The notes below the pieces were generated by a model that did no database searches, was not told the origin of the DNA, and saw only the letters and a program-made list of their open reading frames with translations. 40,024 nucleotides of DNA, taken from contig JACPQW010000039.1 in NCBI GenBank assembly GCA_016190285.1, positions 1 to 40,024 of the forward strand, written 5' to 3'. The DNA comes from Candidatus Methylomirabilis oxygeniifera. Lineage in GTDB: Bacteria > Methylomirabilota > Methylomirabilia > Methylomirabilales > Methylomirabilaceae. The translations under genes were made by a program, and so were the position numbers. Of this stretch, positions 1 through 8,404 are shown piece after piece (position 1 is the stretch's first letter; every line of letters starts with the position of its first letter).

Positions 1-774
1 GATAAGTTTGATGAAAAGATCCTCGAACAACTGAACCTGAAAGGGCAGGTTGTGGAAGGGCTGATCGGACGCCACCTGCTGCTTCATGAGGCAAGACGAT
101 TAGGCATCGTAATCAGTCCGGATGAACTTATCGCAGAGATCACCACCATACCGGCTTTCAGCGATGCAACAGGCTTTAAGCGGGACAGATATCTTCGGAC
201 CCTTCAATCGGCGCGCCTGACGCCTGAGCGGTTCGAAGAAAGCCTGCGTGAAGACCTGCTGCTTCGCAAGGTGGAAGAGTGGGTAAAGGGCGGGGTTCAT
301 CTCCTCCCGGATGAGACGTGGGAGGCCTTTCGCTTTAATCGGGCTTCCGTCAAGGCGGAGTACTTGATGTTCTCAGATCCGAAGACGCAACAGGCTACCG
401 TTCAGAAAATCACCGGACTACTCAAGGATAAAAAGTCCTGGGACGAGATCGTCAAGACGTCCGGACTCAAGCCGATCATCAGCGATTTCTTCTCATGGGA
501 TCGTAGCCTCCCGCAAATACCGGATCAAGAGCGGTTCAAGGAGACCGCCTTGGCAATGGAGCGGGGCGCAATCAGCCCGATCATCCAGGGCACGAAGGCG
601 AGCTACCTCCTGCGAGTCATCGATCGAAAAGACCCGGATGCCGCAGCATTCGAACGCGAGAAGGCTCAGTTCAGCCGCGGGCTCCTGCAAAGAAAGCAGG
701 AGCAGGTGTTTGCCGACTGGATTCGCCAAGTCCGGGCGCGAGCCAAGATCAAGATCGAAACAGCCAACCTTTAA
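1..774 (+). CDS. SurA/PpiD-like peptidyl-prolyl isomerase (5' end missing)
   Basis: The reading frame is open from base 1, so the gene begins outside the window and 257 C-terminal codons are seen. The first part has the helical pattern of a SurA N-terminal chaperone domain (QVVEGLIGRHLLLHEARRLGI), in which a helix pair is followed by residues like 'FKRDRYLRTLQSARLTPERF'. The second half (roughly residues 110-240) resembles a divergent parvulin rotamase domain with a final basic helix. Family knowledge: such proteins help outer-membrane or secreted proteins fold in the periplasm. The canonical parvulin glycine/histidine motifs are weak here, so it may act only as a chaperone. The N-terminal membrane anchor, if present, is outside the window. 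Confidence 0.75.
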   Translation, partial: DKFDEKILEQLNLKGQVVEGLIGRHLLLHEARRLGIVISPDELIAEITTIPAFSDATGFKRDRYLRTLQSARLTPERFEESLREDLLLRKVEEWVKGGVHLLPDETWEAFRFNRASVKAEYLMFSDPKTQQATVQKITGLLKDKKSWDEIVKTSGLKPIISDFFSWDRSLPQIPDQERFKETALAMERGAISPIIQGTKASYLLRVIDRKDPDAAAFEREKAQFSRGLLQRKQEQVFADWIRQVRARAKIKIETANL

Positions 775-873
775 ACGCGGGATAGCGAGAGAGATGTTCC
801 CTTCCCCGTTCAAGGCGCAAACCCGACCACCAATCCGCGCCTATTTTGAATAGTAGCGAGGCGTGGTCACATC

Positions 874-1425
874 TCACTGGATCTCAATGGCGTGGAACCC
901 GGTTACGAAGAATCCCCCGAAGGCGTCGCTGATCGTGATGACCCAGTTCAGTCGCCCTCTGGCGAACAGCGATGCGGCGTCCACTGTAACGAAAAAGTTC
1001 GTCCGATCGTCGGGAGCTTGGATGCCAAAAAAGGAGAAACCGCCCGCCACCAACTGGCCACGCGGATCAAACACAAAGAGCGTCAAATCCGCTGTGGTCC
1101 CTGCCAAGCCGGATTCGAGCAGGACGGCGTTGAACTCGATCGACTCTGTGATGGAGAAGGTGTCGCGCGATGCCGCCACCGCATCCCCTAACCCTCCGGT
1201 TGGGGGGGTGGGAGGGGCGGTGAAGGCAGCCGTGACTTCTGCAAAGAAAGTGGGGATTGTCTGGGCTTGGGCCGTCAGACTCTGAGTCTGCTTGGTCGCC
1301 TCGCCGGAAACCGCCGGTCGCGCGCCGGCGGCCGGGGCTGACCCAGCCCAAGCGGGCACACCGGCTGTCACGTAGAGCAAGAGTGCCGCTGCCGTTATTG
1401 CGCCGGTCTTGAACCATCGTCTCAT
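874..1425 (-). CDS. Secreted protein of unknown function
   Basis: This 183-aa protein begins with a clear signal peptide: basic MRRWFK, a hydrophobic stretch to about residue 24, then an AWA-type signal peptidase site near residue 27. A low-complexity Ala/Gly/Pro linker follows. The remainder is predicted beta-rich, with alternating hydrophobic strands such as 'LNWVITISDAFGGFF', and ends AIEIQ. The start has a good upstream purine-rich site (GGAGGAAGGATC before the ATG). I do not recognise the family. The beta-rich mature part could be an Ig-like or jelly-roll fold, but that is inference. It is encoded against its neighbours and appears to be a single-gene unit. Confidence 0.6.
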   Translation of the reverse strand: MRRWFKTGAITAAALLLYVTAGVPAWAGSAPAAGARPAVSGEATKQTQSLTAQAQTIPTFFAEVTAAFTAPPTPPTGGLGDAVAASRDTFSITESIEFNAVLLESGLAGTTADLTLFVFDPRGQLVAGGFSFFGIQAPDDRTNFFVTVDAASLFARGRLNWVITISDAFGGFFVTGFHAIEIQ

Positions 1426-1698
1426 GATCCTTCCTCCTGGTCCAGGGTCATCTGTCGCGCACCATATCTAGACGTTACCTGTCACATACCTACCGAATCT
1501 ACATTACACTACGATACATGGGCAAGCCCGGTCACATCCGGTGCGCCTGGAGAAGTGGGGACGGAAACTGCTTGCCTTCTCGGGGTTGGAAACAGTAGAA
1601 TTTTGTGGAGCTCAGATCTCGAAGATGGCGGTCCGAGTGTGCCGTAAATCCGGTCGGCTCGTGCGCCCACAGCGTTTACTTATCCGAGGATGGCGCCT

Positions 1699-2061
1699 AT
1701 GGTAGAGATCTTGCCGTATGTCTTCTTAGGTCTGGTTGCAGGAATCTTCAGTGGCCTGATCGGAATCGGCGGAGGGATTATCATCATCCCTGTGCTGGTC
1801 TTAGTGTTCGGGTTGTCACAGCATCAGGCCCAAGGGACAACCTTGGCCCTCTTAGTGCCGCCGATCGGCTTGTTGGCAGCCTGGACCTATTACAGCAAAG
1901 GGTATGTCGACCTGCGAATAGCCGGTCTGATCTGCATCGGCTTCTTCGTGGGGGGCTTAGCGGGTGCCAAGCTGGCGGTCGGCTTGTCCAGCTCGGTGCT
2001 GGAGAAGCTGTTCGGGGCCGCGCTGTTGCTGATCGCGTTGAAGATGATCTTTGCCAAATAG
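1699..2061 (+). CDS. Half-length TauE/SafE (TSUP) family membrane protein
   Basis: A 120-aa, very hydrophobic protein with about four transmembrane segments. It starts with the glycine-rich motif typical of the TauE/SafE (DUF81) family: 'GLVAGIFSGLIGIGGGIIII' followed by PVLVLVFGLSQHQAQGTT. Full-length members have two such repeats (about 250 aa), so this is one repeat unit and would have to dimerise. Family members are thought to export sulfite, sulfoacetate or other organosulfur anions; the substrate here is unknown. I chose ATG 1699 because GAGG at 1686-1689 is 9 bases upstream. An in-frame ATG at 1690 abuts that site and is less likely. Confidence 0.75.
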   Translation: MVEILPYVFLGLVAGIFSGLIGIGGGIIIIPVLVLVFGLSQHQAQGTTLALLVPPIGLLAAWTYYSKGYVDLRIAGLICIGFFVGGLAGAKLAVGLSSSVLEKLFGAALLLIALKMIFAK

Positions 2062-2163
2062 CAGGGCGGCGCCTCTGGAATGACTCCGATACGTCCGACT
2101 CGTACCGCAACCCTCTTCCCTGTACTGAAAGATCCCAGCCGCTGCCCGCCAGATCCACAACCG

Positions 2164-3414
2164 TCAGGTGAGATGGAAGAGCGTGATCTCCGGACTGGCG
2201 TTGACGCGGACGGGGGTTCCGGTAGTCCCCAGACCACGATTGACATACAGGTGAGAATTCCTGAGACGGTACAGACCCTCCGGGTATGAGCTCAGCAGGT
2301 GAGCAAGGCTGATACTCAGTCCGAGCGCACTGACCTTAACCTGCCCCCCATGGTAATGACCGGACACCGTGAGGCCGATGTTGCGCGAGGCAGCCTGCGG
2401 AAAGATTTCAGGACGATGGGACAGCAGTATGGTTGGAAGCGTCGGATTCAGGCTTTCCAGCGCTCGACCAAGATCGGGCCTGCCGACACGCAGATCGTCG
2501 ATGCCCGCAACGGCAATGGAGCCGCGATCGGTCTCCACAACCCGATGAGTATTCTGCAGCATCGAGATCCCTGCACCTTCGAAGGCAGCAATAATCTTTT
2601 CGGTCTCTCCGTACCAATGTTCGTGGTTGCCAAGGACGGCGAAACTCCCATACCGGCTCTCAACCCGCGCCATTTCCTCGATGCAGGGGGGGAGGTCGGC
2701 TGCCGAGTTAGAGATGAAATCCCCTGTCAGCACGAACAGATCAGGCTCAAGCTGCCGGATCGCCTGGACACAATGGCGCATCTGGGCGGGGGTCATAAAG
2801 AGGCCGGAGTGGATGTCGGATACCTGGACCACCTTCAGCGGGGGATCAAAAGGACGGGCCGGACTGAGCGACAGACGTACCTCCTCAACCTCCCATCCAC
2901 TGCTCGCATAGGAGGCCCCATAGCTCGAGATCAAGATCGGCGCTGCGGCCAGCGCGCCCAGTGAGGTCTGCATAAATACCCTGCGCGAGGGATCGAGTGG
3001 TGGCGTGGAGGCTTTAGCCTGCGAGCCAACCCTGGAGCGGAACCATCTGACGCCATAACCGCTCAAATTGGCCAGAAACAGCAATAGCGATGAGAACAAC
3101 GATCCGAAACTCCAGATCGCGGTCGGATAAATCAACGTATATAGGATCAGTGGAGAAGGGTGCTCGAGAGGAGCCCATTGAGAGAGGAATGCAAAATAGA
3201 TGGCCAATGTTGAAACAAGGAATCCGGTCAGGGCGAGACGGAGCAGTTTCTTGCGCAGGGGACTCCACAGGGATAGCCGCAACGCCCGATCCCCTCTCAC
3301 GAAGAGATAGAGCTGAGATGCGACGAGAATCCCAAAGATGATCGACCGGAGCAGTATAAATCGCAAGAACAGGGGTATCCTCTGATGGACGTCCACACAG
3401 GAGAAGGTGGACAA
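2164..3414 (-). CDS. Membrane-anchored metallophosphoesterase (YkuE/YaeI type)
   Basis: This 416-aa protein has an N-terminal part with about three to four membrane segments (residues about 14-38, 55-78, 88-117) and a C-terminal calcineurin-like phosphoesterase domain. The metal-binding motifs are all visible: D200-x-H202 (VSDIHSG), GD231-232 (LTGDFIS), GNHE 262-265, H333 (SHRPE) and GHYHGGQ at 352-358. A twin-arginine-like motif, SRRVF at 143-147, precedes a hydrophobic stretch, as in Tat-exported family members. Family knowledge suggests phosphodiesterase action on envelope substrates such as UDP-diacylglucosamine-type lipids or phosphodiesters. The substrate is not determinable here. The first codon would be TTG at 3414 with no good ribosome site; GTG at 3393 is an alternative. 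Confidence 0.85.
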   Translation of the reverse strand: MSTFSCVDVHQRIPLFLRFILLRSIIFGILVASQLYLFVRGDRALRLSLWSPLRKKLLRLALTGFLVSTLAIYFAFLSQWAPLEHPSPLILYTLIYPTAIWSFGSLFSSLLLFLANLSGYGVRWFRSRVGSQAKASTPPLDPSRRVFMQTSLGALAAAPILISSYGASYASSGWEVEEVRLSLSPARPFDPPLKVVQVSDIHSGLFMTPAQMRHCVQAIRQLEPDLFVLTGDFISNSAADLPPCIEEMARVESRYGSFAVLGNHEHWYGETEKIIAAFEGAGISMLQNTHRVVETDRGSIAVAGIDDLRVGRPDLGRALESLNPTLPTILLSHRPEIFPQAASRNIGLTVSGHYHGGQVKVSALGLSISLAHLLSSYPEGLYRLRNSHLYVNRGLGTTGTPVRVNASPEITLFHLT

Positions 3415-3547
3415 GTAAACCTAATAATGCTAATAGATTTCCGTACGCCGTACAAGTTTTTTTTCCACCTTAGTCTGGCGCAGAACGATCCTGGCAGCAA
3501 ACCGATAGCGACGTAGTCCCGGGAACCCATTCGGATGAGGTGTCTGT

Positions 3548-4450
3548 GTGGGTGCGAATGCGATAGCGATGGCCGGTGCTCGTCCGCTCGTCCGTCCAAC
3601 CGCCTTTGACTGGAACCCAACCCTCGAACCGAAGCTGGCGGAGATTGATGAGGGGACGGTCGCATATGTCGTAACCGGCGATGGCCCGCCGCTCCTCTTG
3701 CTTCACGGCTTTGGAGGAGAGATCTGGATGTGGGAAAGGCAGGTGGCGGCGCTGTCAAAGCGGTATCGCCTGTACATCCCCGATCTCCTCGGATACGGCT
3801 ATTCTGATCGGCCGAGGGTCGACTACACGCCGTCGCTTTTTATCAGTACGATCAGACAGTTCATGGACCGACTCGGTGTGAGAAGTGCCGGCCTGATCGG
3901 CAACTCAATGGGTGGGGGAATCGCCTGGGCGTTCGCCCTCACCTACCCCACGCGAGTGGACAAGCTTGTCCTGATTGATAGCATCCCCCCACAGGTGGTT
4001 CCCGCGGTTCGCAATCGCCTCTTTCGTTGGTTCCTCGCGATCCGTCACGTCCCACTCTTGCCGCACCTGGCCGTCGCATTACGGACTCGAGGCATGGTGC
4101 GGACGGCGCTCACGCAGGTCGTCTATGACGATCGGCTGATCACCGATGAGGTGGTAGAGCGACAATACCGGATCAGCCGCATTGCAGGGACCGCCAGGGT
4201 CATAGCCTCTACGGTGCGCTACGCTGATGAGGTGACTCGGTATGCGGGAGCGCTGGAGACCTTGCGCCAGCCGACATTGATTATCTGGGGCGAACAGGAT
4301 GGGCTCTTTCCTGTAACGGTTGGCGGGCAGCTCCACGCCTCAATTCGGAATTCCGAGTTGGTCATCATCAAAGACAGCGGTCATATGCCGATGTGGGAGA
4401 AACCCGACGAGACCAACCGGGCGATCCTGGAGTTCCTTGGCCGGGAGTGA
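3548..4450 (+). CDS. Alpha/beta hydrolase
   Basis: A 300-aa alpha/beta-hydrolase-fold enzyme. The oxyanion-hole motif HGFGG is near residue 53 and the nucleophile elbow GNSMGG places Ser120. The acid is Asp251 (WGEQDGLFP) and the catalytic histidine is His279 (SGHMPMWEKP), so the triad is complete. A helical cap lies between about residues 150 and 220. The substrate is unknown; esterase, lipase or haloalkane dehalogenase-like activity is possible from the fold. GTG 3548 gives the longest frame; ATG 3569 is an alternative start. It converges with the Nudix gene, with only 36 bases between the two stop codons. Confidence 0.85.
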   Translation: MGANAIAMAGARPLVRPTAFDWNPTLEPKLAEIDEGTVAYVVTGDGPPLLLLHGFGGEIWMWERQVAALSKRYRLYIPDLLGYGYSDRPRVDYTPSLFISTIRQFMDRLGVRSAGLIGNSMGGGIAWAFALTYPTRVDKLVLIDSIPPQVVPAVRNRLFRWFLAIRHVPLLPHLAVALRTRGMVRTALTQVVYDDRLITDEVVERQYRISRIAGTARVIASTVRYADEVTRYAGALETLRQPTLIIWGEQDGLFPVTVGGQLHASIRNSELVIIKDSGHMPMWEKPDETNRAILEFLGRE

Positions 4451-4486
4451 CGAACAGCGCACTGTTGGGTGTTGCTAAGGCTGCCG

Positions 4487-5056
4487 TCAAGTCGGCTGTC
4501 GCTGATCGTGGAGCGGTGGGAGATCGAGCCGTTGCTTGGCCCAGAGAATACCAACGATGCTCTTGGCATCCACGATCTTGTGTGATAAGACCCACTGGTA
4601 GGCCTGCTCGAACGGGATCGCATGGACCTGCAGGAACTCGGTGGGATCGTGGCGGCGGTCGCGACCGGCCATAAGTCCTTGGGCCAGAAAAAGCCGGATA
4701 GATCCGGTAGAGAACCCGACCGCGGAATAGAAGGTACACAGTGTGAGCAGCCGGCGCGGGCGAAGTCCAATCTCTTCCTCGCACTCCCGGCGAGCGGTGG
4801 CAGTCGGGCGTTCGCCGTGATCGATAATCCCGGCGGGGATTTCATAGATAGCCCGCCGGATGGCCGGCCGATACTGCCGAACCAGGTAGATTCGACCATC
4901 ATCGCCGATCGGCACAATCGCAACAGCGTCCGGAGGACGAACGATGTCGCGGACCGCCTGTCGTCCATCCGGCAGGACAACCGTCTGTTGCTCGGTTGAC
5001 AGATATTTCCCCGCGTAGACGACCTGCGTGCTGAGTATGTGTTCGATCAGTTTCAC
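4487..5056 (-). CDS. Nudix hydrolase, ADP-ribose pyrophosphatase type
   Basis: The protein has a complete Nudix box, G-x5-E-x7-REUxEExGU, seen as GIIDHGERPTATARRECEEE followed by IGL. It is preceded by the ADP-ribose-pyrophosphatase-like 'VRQYRPAIRRAIYEIPAG' region. Family members hydrolyse ADP-ribose or related nucleoside diphosphate derivatives with Mg2+, as housecleaning enzymes. I chose GTG 5056, preceded by GGGAGGAG. A longer TTG start at 5119 is rejected because it lies on the -35 box of a good promoter (5091-5119). The product is 189 aa, a usual length for the NudF-like group. It diverges from the histidine kinase gene. Confidence 0.85.
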   Translation of the reverse strand: MKLIEHILSTQVVYAGKYLSTEQQTVVLPDGRQAVRDIVRPPDAVAIVPIGDDGRIYLVRQYRPAIRRAIYEIPAGIIDHGERPTATARRECEEEIGLRPRRLLTLCTFYSAVGFSTGSIRLFLAQGLMAGRDRRHDPTEFLQVHAIPFEQAYQWVLSHKIVDAKSIVGILWAKQRLDLPPLHDQRQPT

Positions 5057-5090
5057 ATCTCCTCCCGCGACTATTGAGCCTGACGAGGAA

Positions 5091-5119
5091 AGGATAAAGA
5101 CCTTGCAGGCCACTGTCAA
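5091..5119 (-). promoter_or_regulatory. Sigma70-type promoter of the Nudix gene
   Basis: On the minus strand there is a perfect TTGACA (5114-5119), a 17-base spacer and TATCCT (5091-5096, 4 of 6 matches to consensus). The predicted transcript begins near 5084, about 28 bases before the GTG start. This is read directly from sequence; activity is inferred. Confidence 0.6.
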
Positions 5120-5138
5120 CGTCGACTTTTACGTTGAC
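5115..5138. promoter_or_regulatory. Perfect 8-bp inverted repeat, candidate operator
   Basis: GTCAACGT (5115-5122) and ACGTTGAC (5131-5138) form a perfect inverted repeat with an 8-base centre. One arm overlaps the -35 box of the Nudix promoter. It lies in the divergent region between the Nudix gene and the histidine kinase gene, so a regulator binding here could control one or both. The regulator is unknown. Confidence 0.4.
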
Positions 5139-5210
5139 GCTCGGTTCCACGTTCTCTTCTCGTTGGATCGGGTCGGCTGAGAGGAAGCCGGCTCAAGAGA
5201 CGGTGCGACT

Positions 5211-6983
5211 ATGGTTCGCAGCAATACCACATTACGTAAAGAGCTCGTGAGCCACTTTTCAGCGAAGGGCGAACTGCTCCGGCGAGAATGGGTCCGCCGG
5301 ATGCGGGCAAAAGACCTGCTGGAGGGACTTACCCTTGACGAGATCGAGACCGAGTCCGGCGCGCTCTGTACCATCGTTCTGGAATGTGTGGAGACCGGGA
5401 GATATGATCCGGCCCTGGCCTATGCCCATCTCAAGGCGAAACAGGGGGTGCTTGGAGGACGGACTCCGGAGCAGATCATCGATCGCCTGGCGTTGCTGCA
5501 TGATGTGTACAGGCACTCCCTCTTCAAGAGGTATCGGGGCGAGGTGGATCGGCTGGCGAAGCTCCTCGATCTCTACGCCCCCGTAGCACACCGCCTCCAG
5601 ACCCTGATCACGCTCACGTTTGTGGAGGAACGGGAGCGGATGAGTAAGCGAGAGATGAACCAGCTTCGGATGCTGATACGCGCGGGGATGATCCTCAGCG
5701 CGAAGCTCTCTCTTGAAGAGGTCTTGCAGCGTATCGTCAACATGGCCTGTAAGTTGATGAGCGCCAAATACGCCGCCCTTGGCGTCTTAGATGGCAAGGG
5801 CGGCCTCAGCCGGTTCATCACGGCGGGCATTGACGAGACTGCCAGACAGGCCATAGGCCCTCCGCCGGTCGGAAAGGGGATTCTAGGTGTGCTGGTGCGC
5901 GAGGGAAAACCCTTGCGCCTGAAGAACCTGACCGCGGACCCGCGCGCGCGCGGCTTTCCACCTCATCATCCCGCGATGCACTCCTTCCTGGGCGTACCCG
6001 TCGTGTCAAAAGGGAAGGTCCGTGGCAACCTCTATGTGACGGAGAAGCAGGGCGCCGCCGAGTTCAGTGAAGAGGATGAGACCCTGGCCATCACGCTGGC
6101 CACTCAGGCCGCCATTGCGCTCGAGAACGCCAGCCGGTATGAGGAACTGCGCCGCTCGTATGACGAGTTGAAACAGTCGCAGCAGTTGCTAGTGCGACAG
6201 GAGAAGCTCGCCTCGCTTGGCCGATTGGCCGCCGGCCTGGCCCATGAACTGAACAACCCCCTCTCCTCCGTAGCCGGTTTCGCCGAGGCCCTTCAGCGGC
6301 GTGTCGAGACAGCGGAGATCGGTGACCATGCCGCCCTTGCAGAGTGGAGGCAATATGTCACGATGATCCAGGATGAAGTGGCTCGTGCAGCAACCATTGT
6401 CCGTCGCCTGCTCGATTTCGCGCGCCAACGCGAGCCTGCCTTCAGTTTGGTGGATGTGTATGATGTGGCGTTACACGCGGTCTCGTTTGTGGAGCGGCAG
6501 GCCAGCCTCGAAAATCAGCGGATTGTCGTGGCCCCATTCCCGGTTGGGAGCATGGTGCAGGCCGATGCCCAGATGCTTCAGCAGGTCTTCCTCAACCTTC
6601 TGACGAATGCGCTCGATGCCATCGAGAGCGGCGGGGAGATCCGCATCGACGCCCATCACCGTCGAGAGACTATCGGACCGGCTTGTGAACAAGCATGGCT
6701 CGATGTGTTCGTGTCCGATACGGGCAGCGGAATCTCGCCGGACAACCTTTCGAGGATCTTCGATCCTTTCTTTACCACCAAGGAGGTGGGCAGAGGGACG
6801 GGCCTTGGCCTGGCCATCAGCCAGAGTATCGTTGAACAGCACAAAGGCACCATCGAGGTGCGAAGTGAGGGGGTTGGAAAGGGGACGACGGTCATTGTCA
6901 GTGTACCGCTGGCCGATCGCCACACGATGAATGAGAAGCGATCCGATCTCCGGACAGGGGGTGAAGATGGTTCACGCGGTTGA
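5211..6983 (+). CDS. GAF-domain sensor histidine kinase
   Basis: A 590-aa cytoplasmic kinase; no membrane segments are evident. Residues about 1-150 are helical and look like an RsbRD-type N-terminal sensor region. Residues about 155-305 form a GAF domain. A coiled linker leads to the HisKA domain, with phospho-acceptor His345 in LAHELNNPLSS. The HATPase domain shows the N box (NLLTNALDAIE), G1 (DTGSGIS), the F box (FDPFFTT) and G2 (GRGTGLGLA). The GAF domain probably binds a small ligand or senses redox/light; which is unknown. The last codons overlap the start of the downstream NtrC-type regulator, so the two are almost certainly a cognate pair and translationally coupled. Confidence 0.9.
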   Translation: MVRSNTTLRKELVSHFSAKGELLRREWVRRMRAKDLLEGLTLDEIETESGALCTIVLECVETGRYDPALAYAHLKAKQGVLGGRTPEQIIDRLALLHDVYRHSLFKRYRGEVDRLAKLLDLYAPVAHRLQTLITLTFVEERERMSKREMNQLRMLIRAGMILSAKLSLEEVLQRIVNMACKLMSAKYAALGVLDGKGGLSRFITAGIDETARQAIGPPPVGKGILGVLVREGKPLRLKNLTADPRARGFPPHHPAMHSFLGVPVVSKGKVRGNLYVTEKQGAAEFSEEDETLAITLATQAAIALENASRYEELRRSYDELKQSQQLLVRQEKLASLGRLAAGLAHELNNPLSSVAGFAEALQRRVETAEIGDHAALAEWRQYVTMIQDEVARAATIVRRLLDFARQREPAFSLVDVYDVALHAVSFVERQASLENQRIVVAPFPVGSMVQADAQMLQQVFLNLLTNALDAIESGGEIRIDAHHRRETIGPACEQAWLDVFVSDTGSGISPDNLSRIFDPFFTTKEVGRGTGLGLAISQSIVEQHKGTIEVRSEGVGKGTTVIVSVPLADRHTMNEKRSDLRTGGEDGSRG

Positions 6984-8325
6984 ACGACGCGGAGCGACCC
7001 GCGCGCTTGTGGTCGATGACGAGCGACCCATCCGGCTGCTCATGGAAAATGAGCTGCCACGGGCAGGGTATATAGTCACCTGCGCCGGAAGCGGCGAAGA
7101 GGCCCTGGAGCAGTTGCGAATGCGGGAGTTTGACGTCATCCTCCTCGACCTCAAGATGCCGGGGATCGGGGGGATGGAGGCACTCCGCCGGATTCGCGAT
7201 TCCGGGACCTCGGCGGAGGTGGTTGTCCTCACCGGTCACCCCGATGTGGATAGCGCTATTCAAGCGATGAAGCTGGGCGCCTACGACTACCTGACCAAAC
7301 CCTTCAAACTCTCCGAATTGGAGGATGTGCTGCGGCGCGCCGCAGACCGAAAGCGCCTGCAAACGGAAAATACTGCCCTGCGCCGTATGGTTGCCCAGCG
7401 CGAGCCTGCACCGATCATGGTCGGCCATAGTCCCGCCATGGCCTCCCTGCTGGCCACCGTGCGGCGGATCGCGCCAAGCGAGGCGAGTGTTCTGATTCAG
7501 GGGGAGAGCGGGACCGGCAAGAGCCTGGTGGCCAAGGCTATTCATATGGCAAGCCCTCGCGCCAACGGGCCGTTCCTGGTCATCAACTGCAGCGGTTTTC
7601 AGGATCCATTGCTGGAGAGCGAGCTGTTCGGACATGAGAAAGGGGCGTTCACCGGCGCAACCAGCGTCAAGATGGGTCTCTTCGAGGTGGCCGGAAGCGG
7701 GACCCTCTTACTGGATGAGGTGGGGGAGATGAGCTCCGCCATGCAGGCCAAGCTCCTTCAGGTGCTCGACACCAAGGAGTTGCGACGGGTTGGGGGCACC
7801 CGCGTGCACCGGGTGGATGTGCGCATCATCGCTGCGACCAACAAGGATCTGGCCCAGGAGGTACGGACGGGCCGGTTTCGCGAGGATCTCTACTATCGAC
7901 TGAACGTCGTCAGCTTGATGTTGCCGTCCTTGCGTGAGCGGAAGGAGGACATCTCGCTATTGATTGAGCACTTTGTGAAGCAATTCCGGGTGACTGGTCA
8001 AAAGCCCAAGACCGTCTCCCAGGAGGCCATTCACGCGCTGGCAGACTACCCGTGGCCCGGCAATGTGCGAGAGCTTGCGAATACGATCGAGCGCTTACAG
8101 ATTCTCTCCTCCGGCGACGTCATTGGTCTTGAAGATCTGCCACCCAACATCCGATTTCCGAGCGGCCTCACGGGTGGGCCAGCCTCGCTCCAGGAGATGG
8201 AGCGGCTGCACCTCATCCGGGTGCTCGATCACACGGGCGGCAAGAAAATGCAGGCAGCCAGACTTCTCGGCATCGACCTCAAAACCTTGAACAGCAAAAT
8301 CAAGCGGTATAATATTTCCCTCTGA
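6967..8325 (+). CDS. Sigma54-dependent response regulator (NtrC family)
   Basis: The receiver domain (about residues 10-125) has the acidic pair Asp17-Asp18, phospho-acceptor Asp61 (LLDLKMPG), a conserved Thr (VLTGH) and Lys (LTKPF). The AAA+ domain has Walker A GESGTGKS, the sigma54-contacting GAFTGA loop, and Walker B LLLDEVGEM. The C-terminus carries a Fis-type helix-turn-helix (AARLLGIDLKTLNSKIKRY). Such proteins activate sigma54 promoters when phosphorylated, so the GAF kinase immediately upstream should be its partner. I chose ATG 6967, which follows a G-rich site and overlaps the end of the kinase gene. The frame is also open from ATG 6931, but no ribosome site precedes that codon. Target genes are not evident here. 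Confidence 0.92.
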   Translation: MVHAVERRGATRALVVDDERPIRLLMENELPRAGYIVTCAGSGEEALEQLRMREFDVILLDLKMPGIGGMEALRRIRDSGTSAEVVVLTGHPDVDSAIQAMKLGAYDYLTKPFKLSELEDVLRRAADRKRLQTENTALRRMVAQREPAPIMVGHSPAMASLLATVRRIAPSEASVLIQGESGTGKSLVAKAIHMASPRANGPFLVINCSGFQDPLLESELFGHEKGAFTGATSVKMGLFEVAGSGTLLLDEVGEMSSAMQAKLLQVLDTKELRRVGGTRVHRVDVRIIAATNKDLAQEVRTGRFREDLYYRLNVVSLMLPSLRERKEDISLLIEHFVKQFRVTGQKPKTVSQEAIHALADYPWPGNVRELANTIERLQILSSGDVIGLEDLPPNIRFPSGLTGGPASLQEMERLHLIRVLDHTGGKKMQAARLLGIDLKTLNSKIKRYNISL

Positions 8326-8404
8326 AATGCCGGGCTCCATGCGCCAGGCGTCAGGTTCGAACCTGGAACTTGGGACCTGGAACAGCGTGATTGGAGATAA
8401 AGCC

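Noticed and set aside
5054-5119. Longer N-terminus for the Nudix protein from TTG 5119
   Set aside because: The TTG lies on the -35 box of a good promoter and the extra 21 residues lack family similarity; GTG 5056 has GGGAGGAG before it.
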